Translations under genes and position numbers: made by a program | In this document: positions 45,742 through 55,837 of the stretch, one piece after another | Position numbering within the stretch: the first letter of the stretch is position 1 | How the letters are laid out: every line of letters starts with the position of its first letter | The notes under the pieces: generated by a model | Databases searched by the model: none | What the model was told of the DNA's origin: nothing | Seen by the model: only the letters and a program-made list of their open reading frames with translations | Source of the DNA: Terebella lapidaria | Taxonomy: Eukaryota > Annelida > Polychaeta > Terebellida > Terebellidae | NCBI GenBank assembly: GCA_949152475.1 | Contig: OX424568.1 | Location: 22,791,667-22,855,666 of the forward strand | DNA: 64,000 bases | Direction: 5' to 3'

Positions 45742-47156
45742 CTAGGAGACTAGAACCGAATAGTTCATTCTGAATATAAAGATGCAAGGCTTGCAAGCAA
45801 TTACCTTGCACACACTCACTGGGTGAACATCTATCTGTTCTGTATCCGTGAGGCAGCGTGTGGAGCTCAACAGAAAATTGACTGCATGTTGTATATCTTC
45901 AAATGTTAACAATACAGCTGTGCCGTTTGCTGACACCATTCCATGTCTATCACGAGCATGTGAGTCGAGCAGATACACAAGTGTATCTTGTCTGAATAGA
46001 GCCATGCATACGTCATTTATCCTCACGATCAGCCCAGTATTCGAGTGGAACGCTTCATTTAGGATGTTGAACATTTCTTTTCGTCTTCCATATTTTGATC
46101 CATCAATAATTCCAACGCTAGCCGTTATTTCCTTTTGTCTAAATTTAACAATGATATTTTCTGGCAACTCGTCAACATCTAGTTTTGCATCCCTATTATT
46201 GACATGCCAACCCAACTGACACAGCATGCTTTCGTGGATCTTGTTGCCTTCTTGTAATATATTATTTAAGTCTTGACCAGTCCAATGTTTGGGAAACAAG
46301 TAAGCAGCTGCTACAATTGCAACTAGGCTTATGCTGCTGCACTGCGCACCCGCAGCCTCATGTTGAACAAAGGAAGGCGATGCCTGATGAAAGTCCCTCA
46401 TGACTGCAGCGATTGGTGCAATACATTCATCCTGCAAGCAGTGATAACGACAAATAAAAATGGTATCAATGTTCCTGGAGGTTACAGACGAACAGGTTAT
46501 GAGTGCACATACGGCAACCAATACACAGTCTACCGGAAACACAAAACGCCTGCCTATTGTTAGGCATTAAAATCGTATACTCATGTGGCAGCATGAAATT
46601 TAATACATAGCGCTCTGTTTTCTAACAAGAAAATTAGCCCAAGGGCTATAGTTACAGACACATTATTGTTACATATACCGGTAGGGGCTGTATTATAAAA
46701 GTGAAAAGTATTAATTTATGAGGCGTACATACCATGAGCATATTACCAGCTGTTTTCTTTCTTTTGGAATGCTGACCCTGACAATCTCCCAAAATTGATC
46801 GTTTCGTGCGTTTGGCTGCTCTTGATTTCTGCAGTCATGAATCATACAAATAAACAATTCGTCATTCGTTTGATAACATTTTTTACACACACACACAAAC
46901 ACCAACACACGTGAGACGGTACTTATGGTTTTAAAATACGTGTAATATTTACCTCAGACAATACCTGTCCAACATCTGATTTGTCAGTAAGGAACGTAGC
47001 GAAACCGGCTTTGTCGCTCTGCACGATTGGGACATCTTTCATGGCATCAAAAATATTTCTATGCTTCACGATCGGGAGATTGTTCATGCCATCAAATCTA
47101 TGTTTCGCTGTGTCGAAAAAATAACGTTTATTAAAAAGATAAAGGCCATCTTGCAT
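45742..47156 (-). CDS. Three-exon papain-like cysteine protease (tegument/OTU type)
   Basis: Exons 47156-46953, 46828-46733 and 46431-45805 join in phase 0 (donors GAG/GTAAAT and ATG/GTATGT; acceptors ACTGCAG and CTTGCAG). They give about 309 residues, or about 21 more if the last donor (AAG/GTAATT at 45805) is not used and reading continues to the stop at 45742. Exon 2 is a basic nuclear-signal-like stretch (KSRAAKRTKRS, SKRKKTAG). Exon 3 shows HEAAGAQCSSISLVAIV (likely active Cys), LDVDELPENI, NTGLIVRINDVCMALF, and LVYLLDSHARDRHGMVSANG (likely His). This order resembles herpesvirus-tegument-type (C76) and related deubiquitinase folds, which are common passengers in animal transposons. The name is by motif order only. 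It lies inside the kinase-transposase span on the same strand. Confidence 0.55.
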
Positions 47157-47200
47157 TAGCAGTTTGGTTTACGTTCCTCAGAAGCTCACTGAAAACCTTC

Positions 47201-47325
47201 GGCCCAGGTATGTTATGCTGCTTGTTCTTCTATATTCAATAAGGATTAAAAAGGTGACAGACGGATTAAATAGCATGTTTTCAGTGGGTGAGTAGTATTA
47301 AGAGGCAGTGTAACATACCTGGGCC
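47201..47325. repeat. Short hairpin upstream of the protease start
   Basis: GGCCCAGGTATGTTATGCTGC at 47201 pairs with GGCAGTGTAACATACCTGGGCC ending at 47325. It may be a 125-base MITE or a palindromic promoter element, about 45 bases upstream of the first protease ATG on the minus strand. Confidence 0.55.
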
Positions 47326-47604
47326 AAACCGGCGAGCTTGGAACGAGCTCATTTTCCACGAGTGGGGTCTTTGTATTGAGTGCTCATAAAATCTATGTGC
47401 GGGTGCTGAATTCCATGCACGGGCGCGAAATATTGATTTATTTACAATATAAGCCTACATGCATATGTGTGTTTGTTTATAAGGGACATTTCATGCCAAA
47501 CTCCAAGCGCGCGCGGACGTAAACCACACTTCTAACACATGACTTTCTATTAAAAACAGAGAATCATCATACTACATGACAGTACATGCACATGTACATT
47601 ATAC
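47326..47604. other. Decayed copy of the D-exon downstream block
   Basis: From about 47513, the CGTAAACC...AACACA and AGAGAATCATCATACTA phrases match the sequence following exon D in the 44-kb duplication. This is the start of a third, older copy of that block, later invaded by two hairpin elements. Confidence 0.5.
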
Positions 47605-47793
47605 GGTGGTTTTAAAGGACGGGGTGAGAAAGAAAAAAATCGAAACCTATCTTAGGGCCCCGAGTTACGTATCCCGGGGCCCGACTTAGGTAATTCGGGG
47701 CCCCGACATAGGTAGGTGAGGGCCCCGAGTTACGTATCTCGGGGCCCTAAGATAGGTTTCTTTTTCTTTTTCCCCTGTCCCTTTATAACCACC
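47605..47793. mobile_element. GC-rich hairpin MITE (GGGGCCC)
   Basis: Ends GGTGGTTTTAAAGGACGGGG and its near complement (AAGGGACAGGGG... to AACCACC) enclose mirrored blocks GAAACCTATCTTAGGGCCCC and GGGGCCCTAAGATAGGTTTC, with ACTTAGGT-GGGGCCCCGA copies between. It interrupts a sequence that reads CATACTATAGGTGTTGG in the two related copies at 44 kb, which supports an insertion. Confidence 0.7.
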
Positions 47794-47867
47794 ATAATAT
47801 TAGGTGTTGGTCATAGCAATAAACTGGTCATATAACTTACGTGGTACATTTATATCTTTTATTATAC

Positions 47868-48220
47868 CTTATGTCAGAATCAGAATAAAAAATACCTTAT
47901 GTCAGAATCAGAATCCTGATTGGTTGATCAGCATTAACCATTTGCCAATGTTCCCCTGGCAGCCCATCGTGCCGGTCAACAATGTTGCAGCGGGCAACAA
48001 TGTTTTCATACTTGACCGCTCTGAATGTTGCAGCGGGCAACAATGTTTTCATACTTGACCGCTCTGACGAACATTTGGTATAATAAAATAAATGGTGACT
48101 GGTTTGGAGGGAAACATGCCGAAATGTTCCCCCTCGAAGACAATCAACTGCGCCTCGGGTAACATTGTCTCCTCGGGGGAACATTTCGGCATGTTTCCCT
48201 CCAAACCAGTCACCATTTAT
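47868..48220. mobile_element. Hairpin element splitting exon D copy c
   Basis: 48087-48220 is a long hairpin: AATGGTGACTGGTTTGGAGG and GGAAACATGCCGAAATGTTC pair with their complements after a short loop. Left of it a 45-base block (AATGTTGCAGCGGGCAACAA...) is doubled, and TTATGTCAGAATCAGAAT is doubled too. The element sits inside exon D copy c between the codons for DNTP and KDIN; the flanks match exon D at 44816-44925. Confidence 0.7.
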
Positions 48221-48285
48221 ATATTGGTGTATTATCAAATGGCACTTCCTCACCTCCGGATTCATTACTAGATACTATCCGTATG
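48221..48285 (-). pseudogene. Exon D copy c, 5' half, broken by hairpin insertion
   Basis: Acceptor GGATTTTAG and the first codons (IRIVSSNESGGEEVPFDNTP) are intact and in phase with the kinase exon donor, but the insertion brings a TGA four codons after DNTP. The 3' half with its GTAAG donor lies at about 47845-47867. If included, this exon would end the kinase protein early; if skipped to the intact D exon at 44925, frame is kept. Confidence 0.55.
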
Positions 48286-48586
48286 CTAAAATCCAGAAAG
48301 AGTTGATTCAGAATCAAATGCTATAATCGAGAAATAGTTGATTCTGAATCGAATGTTGATAGTAATAATATTTCTACCAGGAAGATAGAAGCAAATTATA
48401 GTATATTTGGCTGATTAAGCCTACTGTTTTGTTCATGGTCCGATCGTCCTGAAATTTGAAATCTAATTGACGTTTTGGAAGATAAGAACCCTGTCAAAAT
48501 TCTGAAAAAAATATTTAAAATTGACGATTTTATCGCGTAAAAACCAGGGTCCATTTACCCAAAACTCAACTATAGAATGCACTTAC

Positions 48587-50899
48587 TATTCAGTACTTGT
48601 AGGGTCATCACCCAAGGTCATTTTATTGCCAATCATTTCATGGCCAGTCATTTCGTATTGGAGTCTCACCGCCTGTCGCGGTGCCTCCAAAACCTGCTGA
48701 CCAGAGACTTCATGACTGTGCACTTCATTGCGGGTCACTTCTCCCCCGGACACTTCATGGGCAGACGACATTTCAGGGGCAGACATTTCATTGCCAGTCA
48801 CTTCTCCGCCAGACGATCCATGGGCAGACTCATCTCTGCCAGACACTTCATGGACTGACAACACTTCATGGCCAGTCACTTCATGGGCAGACGACACTTC
48901 ATGGTCAGACACTTCATATCGGGGTCCCGCCGCCTGTTGCGGAGCCTCTAAAACCTGCTGACCAGAGACTTTATGACTGTGCACTTCATTGCGGGTCACT
49001 TCTCCCCCAGACACTTCATGGGCAAACGACACTGCATGATCAGACACTTCATTGCCAGACACTTCTCCGCCAGACGATCCATGGGCAGACATATCTCTGC
49101 CAGACAGTTCATGGGCTGATAACACTTCATGGCCAGTCACTTCCTGACCATGCACTTCCCTTCCAGGTACTTCGTGGCCAGTCACTTCGTATCGGGGTCC
49201 CGCCGCCTGTCGCGGGGCCTCCAAAACCTGCTGACCAGAAACTTCATGAGCATGCACTTCCCTTCCAGGTACTTCGTGGCCAGTCACTTCGTATCGGGGT
49301 CCCGCCGCCTGTCGCGGGGCCTCCAAAACCTGCTGACCAGTCACTTCATGAGCATGCACTTCCCTTCCAGGTACTTCGTGGCCAGTCACTTCGTATCGGG
49401 GTCCCGCCGCCTGTCGCGGGGCCTCCAAAACCTGCTGACCAGAGACTTCCCGAACATGCACTTCCCTTCCAGGTACTTCGTGGCCAGTCACTTCATTGCC
49501 AATCACTTCTCCGCCAAAAACTTCATGGACTGACAACACTTCATGGCCAGTCACTTCATGGGCAGACGACACTTCATGGTCAGACACTTCATATCGGGGT
49601 CCCGCCGCCTGTTGCGGAGCCTCTAAAACCTGCTGACCAGAGACTTCCCGACCATGCACTTCATTACCAGACACGTCCGAGCGGCCCTGACAGCATAATT
49701 TTTTAATTACCCCAGCCTGTGGCCTGTCCTCAGCTTGAAACTGACAGCATGCTGTTTGTACTTGCCGAACCAGATCCACATTTGAAAGAGGTTTAGCCTC
49801 ATACTTTCGAGAAGGGAGGGGTAATACCTGTTTCATCATAGACTGGATCACAACCTGCTTGATTTCTACGTTTGTGTGCCCTGCAAATTCCACATAATAC
49901 GGACACATCAAATCAGGATTCAAAACACAGAACGCTATTTGTCCCATTGCCCAAATATCCATCGCTTTCAAATCCTCCAGGGATGCAGATGTTATTGTTC
50001 CTAAAAGTTGCTCCGGAGACTGGAAAGGTATCGTGCCACGCTCTAGCCTCGACGTTCTGGCATGCATCATGGATTGCGTCTGTATGATGGCTGATCGTGA
50101 TTCTCCAAAATCGGTCAGTTTGCAAGAAACTATAGAGGTGTCTTCATTGTCCGCATTGTTGACGAGTATGTTCTGTGGCTTGATATCACGGTGCACAATT
50201 TGTTGCGAATGCAAGTAATGTAGACCACTCGCAATATCTTTCATGATCCTCGGATAGGTGTCCGTTTGTTCTGAAAGTTCCCGTGCAATGTCAAAAGCAT
50301 CGAGTTTCTGTAAGAATTCAGCTAGGCTATTAACTTTAATACCCGGAGCTCCAAGGCATGCAAAGTCAAAGCTACAGTATTCGAGCAGAAGGGTCACAGG
50401 GTGTTGCGTTATTCCTTTTGCAATCACAATATTGGTGTGGTCCAACTGAGCCACCAATTTGACTTCTTTTGCAAATGACTTGTAATATGATATTTTATTG
50501 TCCCGTGGCATATTCTCTAATCCATGGAGTGTTTTTCGCACCAGGGATGTCTCTGCAGGACAATTATAACATACCTGTTCATGCATATATCACAAAATTT
50601 GCATACTAGTATAAGCATCATTAGCAATTAGTCTAACTTCTGACCGGTAAGCTATAAAAACAGTTAACATGTTGTTTAGATACTATACCATGGCAGTTGT
50701 GACGAACTAATTCGACCAGCCCATAGCCCCCTCTGCCAACGACTTTTTCCACCATCAGATCAGTCCATCTGTACTTTGGGAGCGGTACATCTTCAAGCCC
50801 GAGCTCTGATATATCTGGATTGTACTCTCCAAGACTGGCAATTGCAAGTCCTGGACGGATACGTAGACGGGGAGCAGCTCCTACCGGTCGCTTGAACAT
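48587..50899 (-). CDS. Protein kinase domain followed by 34-residue repeats (two exons)
   Basis: Exon 1 (50899-50689) ends CATG/GTATAG. Exon 2 (50552-48587) follows TCCTGCAG and ends GAATA/GTAAGT. The join reads LVELVRHNCHETSLVRKTLH, restoring kinase strands 2 and 3. Visible residues: VVGRGGYGLVELV (glycine loop), VRKTL (Lys), FAKEVKLVAQL (helix C Glu), IVHRDIKPQNILVN (catalytic loop), LTDFGES (Mg site), GTIPFQSPEQ (activation end) and DIWAMGQ. All key residues are present, so activity is likely; the subfamily is unclear. After about residue 390 come six GQQVLEAP units within a 34-residue (102-base) repeat of EV-x-G-x pentads. The first ATG after an in-frame stop is at 50899. The product may continue through exon D (44925) into the transposase exon. 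Confidence 0.75.
48600..49680. repeat. Coding 102-base minisatellite of the kinase gene
   Basis: The phrase GTCACTTCGTATCGGGGTCC (minus-strand coding RYEVT...) occurs at 49181, 49283 and 49385, exactly 102 bases apart, with near-perfect identity. Outer copies near 48647, 48911 and 49585 are more diverged and spaced by shorter EV-x-G pentad runs. The period is a multiple of three, so expansion keeps frame. Confidence 0.85.
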
Positions 50900-50940
50900 A
50901 TTTCCAGACGACCTTCGGGTAGAATCAAAAGGGTTATTGT

Positions 50941-51216
50941 ACAAAACCAACCCGAATCAGTCATTCTTCCACAACCCTAATTGATCACATCTACACAAAC
51001 AATAATATCTCACAAACGACCTCTGGCATAATTATAACTGACTTTGCTAATCACTTCGGAACATTTTGCATAATTGAAGGTAAGGAAAAACATAAGGCAA
51101 AACAAATTATTGAAAAACGTATCATCACAGACAGGACAGTGGGTAAATTCAAAAACTATCTGGATCAATTAGACTTTTCTCAAATTTATAACGAGACCTG
51201 TCCAGATGAAGCTTAA
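50941..51216 (+). pseudogene. LINE endonuclease fragment
   Basis: An open plus-strand frame starts TKPTRISHSSTTLIDHIYTN and continues SGIIITDFANHFGTFCIIE, then KFKNYLDQLDFSQIYNETC, stopping at 51216. This is the C-terminal part of a LINE ORF2 AP-endonuclease (TRI-S-T-LIDHI motif, then a D-x-x-HF site where intact copies have SDH) and the following linker. Both ends are truncated. It belongs to a different family from the intact LINE at 28.8 kb and abuts the 5' side of the kinase gene on the other strand. Confidence 0.75.
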
Positions 51217-51843
51217 AACAAATTTTATCAGTTATAATATATTGAAGGATTGATTATATACGAGCAACAATACAAGTGGAAAGGTCAAAGTCAAATGTCA
51301 AGGTCATATATGTGTAAAAGGTTTGAGATCTTTAGGTGCTAGAGTTCATTTTTAATGAATTTTTTAACACTGGCCTGAAAATTTTATAAATCGGTCATAG
51401 CATCCGGATCCGGAATCTGATCTGGATCCAATTTTGTGGTGTGATGGAGGATACTGATATACACTCACCCACACAATTTCATGGACTTATTGACAAAAAA
51501 TTGTCTCAAATGGCATTTTCCCATCTTAAGTTCAATCGGCGATTCTGGATCAGATCCGGAACGGATCCTTACTGTTCGTCTCCTACATATTTGGAAAGTG
51601 CTCTCAAAGACCTTTGAAACAAGCTGCTATTCGATATATTCGACAAGTCAACTTTGACCTCAAGTGCTTGGAAAGATTATGAGTTGTACAGATTGGTGTA
51701 AATAGGCTATCCGAGAGGGACATTTCAGTTCTACGAGCGTGTTTCTATCATTTTTACTTACAGAAATATGGTGACCAAGTCATTTTTCAAGTTTCGGTCA
51801 ATATTGACCATTGACCTCATTTTTTATCAATAGCACTTAAGCT
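51217..51843. other. GGTCAA-rich old repeat, left part
   Basis: AAAGGTCAAAGTCAAATGTC and related GGTCA phrases recur here and beyond the hAT insertion (53320-53380, 53780, 54110). Paired GGATCCGGA and GATCTGGATCC blocks lie at 51410-51430 and 51548-51570. No gene. Confidence 0.4.
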
Positions 51844-53070
51844 CAGTGGCGTAGCTGGGATTTGTTCCAGAGGGGGCGAAAACTGTGAAATTCCCGAAAA
51901 CTAATATAGCAGTACAAAGTAATTGCAGTATGTGTTTTTTTTCCTTAAATTTCAGGGACAAAAATCGACAACAACTCATAATATCACACTTTTAATAAAA
52001 CTAATTTTTATAATGTATTCAAAGCGCAGAAAACACTGGATGGGTGTACTATGTAGATTTGTGAAAATTACCCAAACATATAAAAAAATTGAGACATGGA
52101 AAGTTCTTGAAATTTTCATACAAACCAGGGTCAACACTTAGCATTCATATCTGCGAACAGCTGAAAAAAAGGCGGTCACCTCGCTGGTTTTCTCATAAAA
52201 TGAACATCAATGTACTGTACGGTAATATACATGTGCAAAAATATGCGCAAAAAAATATCGATTTTGTGCATCCCTAACACGTATTTGACCTAATCTGCCC
52301 TAGTTGGTGATTTTGCAAGAAAACCAACATGGTGACCCCCTACTTTTTTCAGCATATAAATGCTGAATCTTGACCTCGGTTTGTGTAAAAATATTAAGAA
52401 CTTTCGATGTATTCAGGTTTTTTTTTTCAAAATTCTTGAAAAAAAACGTCCGATTTTTGACAAATTATGAACGAAAACGTAGGGAAGGATTATTGCAACT
52501 CACTCCGAATATTATTCACACATATTGCCAATATTATATCTTCGTTATCGGGTAATCGATTTGATGTGAAACTTAGACCCCTAGAATGGTCTGTTTAATT
52601 AATTATATTGCAGGCGCCTACATTACATTGTCTTGAATAATTTTAAAATAAAGCATGTTATAAAGCTACCGTAATTCGGATTTCAGCAAAAGAGAAGAAA
52701 TCGCCTGCAGTCCGTTCTTATTTAATATATTCCCATTTTTGGGTCAGATTTCATGGGTTTTTTTCGGATTTCAGACTGTTCAAATTACATCTCTTACAAC
52801 TCTTTTCTGAATTTTCTCTCATTTTTTCTTGCTGGAAGAAATCGGTCGGATTGAGGGCAGAGCAATGCTTTTTGTATGCTGCGTACTGAATATGAATTAA
52901 AGAATCGTTTACATACATGTATGTGTACGTGTGTATTGATAGATATACAAGTAGGGATAGGCCTACATTTTCATCAAAATTTCTCCTAATTTTCCCGTTT
53001 GTTCATGTTTTTACGATTTTCCTTCCCCTGCTGATTTCCCGAATTTTGCCCCCCGTCAGCTACGCCACTG
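51844..53070. mobile_element. Non-autonomous hAT-type element with 8-bp duplication
   Basis: The left end CAGTGGCGTAGCTGGGA and the right end (complement GCAGTGGCGTAGCTGACGGG, ending at 53070) are the classic CAGTGGCGTAGC hAT end. CTTAAGCT flanks both sides exactly (51836-51843 and 53071-53078). Near the ends, GGGGGCGAAAA and TTCGGGAAATC blocks are mirrored. The 1227-base element carries no transposase and only AT-rich filler. Confidence 0.9.
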
Positions 53071-53078
53071 CTTAAGCT

Positions 53079-54366
53079 ACCTCATTAGGTGGCTTTTTAC
53101 CTATTGTCAGTTTACTAGAAACCACAATGATAGTTTGAATTCTTCAATTTTTCTTATGGTGTGACCGATTTTGTTGCCATAGAAACGTCAATTACGTCAT
53201 AACGAGTAATCAGATCATGCTGAAAATTGGCAATGAGTATGACTGACCACCCACACAGAATATCAAAAGACCAAATTGAAAATCAGAGAAAACCAAATTT
53301 TCCATGTAAATTTGACCTTGAGCGGAAAGGTCAAAGTTGACCTTGAGCGGAAAGGTCAAGGTCAAATGTCAAGATAACATGAGATGGGTCTTGACCTCAG
53401 CTACAATATGCACTAAGTTTAAAGCCTCTGCGACAATTAGAATCGAAGACATTTATGTATTTTTCACGTTTTGCATGACCAATTTTTTTCTGGCAAATAT
53501 AAGTGCAATGATGCCTGTGCAATATGAGTTAAATCGAGGTAAAATTGTGAACACTAGAGGGCGAACAAGATACAAAAAATATCGAAAATCAGTGATTTTA
53601 GGTGGACACCCTTAAATTTCCGACATGGACGATAATTTAGAGTTTTCGTCGTTTTCGACCATCGGACATATATCATCTGATCGGGAATTGAACAGAGAAA
53701 GTTACAAAAATAGGAGTAAAAAATTATCATGAATATAAGTGAAGTTATTGCGATTTTTCGATTTTTGCCTTTTCTGTGACCTTGACCTTGTTACTTGACC
53801 TTGAGCCGTAAGATTTCACTGCATTGTTCTATCTAGTAAGTCACACATCGTCACCAAAATACAGCCACAAAGATTAAAAAACTGACTTCACAACTTGATG
53901 TTGAATATTGGAAAACCAAAAAATGTCAAAATCGGGACCCAGGCTACATTTTTCGACATTGGGCGAAAATCGGGAGTTTTGGTCGTACGACCATCACACA
54001 TACCTCAAAAGATCAGGAATTGGCTGACGAAATATAAAAAAAATAGTTGGAAAAATTAATCTTGACTAGAAGCTGAGTTATTGCGATTTTTCGATTTTGA
54101 CCTTTTCCTTGACCTTGCTTCGAACTTTGACCGATTCTTCCCAAAAGTTAACCACTTTTTTCTCTTGCCCTCACGCATCTACCGCAAAGATTTGGAGTCG
54201 ATCAGGCCAAAATGTTTGGCCAAGTAATAATTGGTCTATAAGAGTGTCTACCAAATCAACTTCATCGTCTGACAGCAAAGACCAATACGGCTACTACTAC
54301 ATTTATATATTAATCGGGATAATTCTACACATTAATGAGAGATTTATGTTTTATATTTTGCTACAG
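53079..54366. other. GGTCAA-rich old repeat, right part; no gene
   Basis: GACCTTGAGCGGAAAGGTCAA occurs twice in direct succession at about 53311-53358. TTATTGCGATTTTTCGATTT with CCTTGACCTTG recurs at about 53745 and 54072, so a ~325-base unit is present at least twice, in decayed form. Confidence 0.5.
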
Positions 54367-54496
54367 GTTTGGAAAGCATTCTGCAAAGCAGAAAGAAGTC
54401 TTCAAGGCACAGCTGATGATGGCAATAGAGTCAAATATGCCGATTGTCATACATTGTCGTGACGCAGAAAATGACTGCACTGCAATCATGGAGGAG
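54367..54496 (+). CDS. TatD-family nuclease exon (130 bases)
   Basis: Acceptor TTTTGCTACAG precedes an exon ending GAGGAG/GTTTGT. In frame (first base completing a codon from an upstream exon) it reads FGKHSAKQKEVFKAQLMM, then AIESNMPIVIHCRDAEND, then CTAIMEE. This matches the central strand and helix of TatD metal-dependent DNases: F-x-x-QL-x-A, then P-(V/I)-x-IH-x-R-x-A with the metal-binding His, then D-x-x-x-IM. Exons for the preceding HxH box and the following HCF and D motifs were not found, so they are outside the window, in long introns, or gone. It is probably a host gene (TATDN2-like). An isolated retro-fragment is unlikely because the splice sites are intact. Confidence 0.65.
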
Positions 54497-55837
54497 GTTT
54501 GTTGAATTGCATAATGCATCTATATGCTCTTGTCCAATGAACAATGCACATGGAATGGCCGGCCCACTGATTGGCGGCTTTCACCTCTCTGGTTTGTAAA
54601 ATCTTTCATTTGATAATTGTAAACAAAAATATTTTGGGGGGATTTTGTCGTGAACTTGAGTTTTGTGAACTTAACTTGCACCCCTCCCAATTGTCAGCAA
54701 CACGTTTTAAATATTTTCAAAATTTTCTTGCAGGTAATCCCAACAAGTTATCTTCTAGCATCGGCAAAGTATTGCAAACGGCGCTCACAAACATTGTTTT
54801 GAAGCAATTGTCACACAAGACTTGCCAAATGTTGGAAAAAATCGCGAACCTGTGTAAAAACATTTTTGATAATTTTAAACTCAATTTTAAGGACAATTTC
54901 ACAAAGTAATATAATTGATGTGACCAAGATGTGGGCAGCAGCGATGCTCCACAATGTTCTTTGGGGAAAGTATCTGGACGATTTTTTGTTTAACATGTTT
55001 AGTTAAGTAGTATTACGATATCAAACATCATGGAGATGTATATTTTGTGGTGAATTTAATTTTATCATGAATGCGGTAGCAACCTCTGATAATATTGGAT
55101 TGCCTATGTTCTAGTTTGTTGTACATGTACAAGTATGGTTTTGTGCATGTTATATAACAATGTATGATGTATTCTTTTGATGTTTATCAGGCTAAATTTA
55201 TTTACGTACAGTACATTAAAGTTGGTGATTATTTACGATCAGAAGCAATGTTTAGTGAGATTGTTCTTGACATTTTATCATTACGTTATTATTAAGGAAT
55301 TGGTCGTGTACTCCGAAGATGTTGCTGAACTTGAAGATTGCCATGACTACCATCGTGTCGTACTTGTACTTCACAAGTTACAACTTATTGTCCAATCATA
55401 ATAGGCTCTGTAAGTCTCGTTCGTCTTATGTCGTCAAATAACGTAATTGGGTACGTAATCTAGTACTTCCGGGTCCAAACAATGCCACGTGGTCATTTTT
55501 GGCGGATTTCCGTGGGTTCAGAAGCACCGCAGAAATAGATGATTTGGAATAGAATAATACTTTTTTTTATATTCCACAAAATGGCTCTCCGTTACTTTTA
55601 AGTGTTGAATATAGCACGATAGATATGATTTGAATGACTCAAATTGCCCCTTTTCTACATAGTGTTTTATAGTGTGATTTTCGCCCCTTAAGTTGCTGAT
55701 GAATAAATTTTATTGGAGATGTTATGATTTTAATGGTGCCAAAAATACACGACAACACGTGCAGCCCACGAAACTGTTGATGAGTAGTATACTACTACAG
55801 TTTGTCACAATTAAAGTGGGGGTCCAGTCAAAATGAA
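54497..55837. other. No feature recognised (possible intron of the TatD gene)
   Basis: Open frames at 54571-54909 and 55177-55401 do not resemble TatD sequence. AT-rich with no clear repeats. Confidence 0.3.

Noticed and set aside
46873-46893. Short (AC)n run near the protease intron
   Set aside because: Ordinary microsatellite within an intron, too short to be of interest.
48681-49706. Plus-strand open frame of about 340 residues rich in LHGQT repeats
   Set aside because: It is the antisense of the coding 102-base repeat; the sense strand continues from an intact kinase domain with splice sites.
54571-54909. 112-residue frame downstream of the TatD exon
   Set aside because: Does not contain the HCF or D motifs expected of the next TatD exons.
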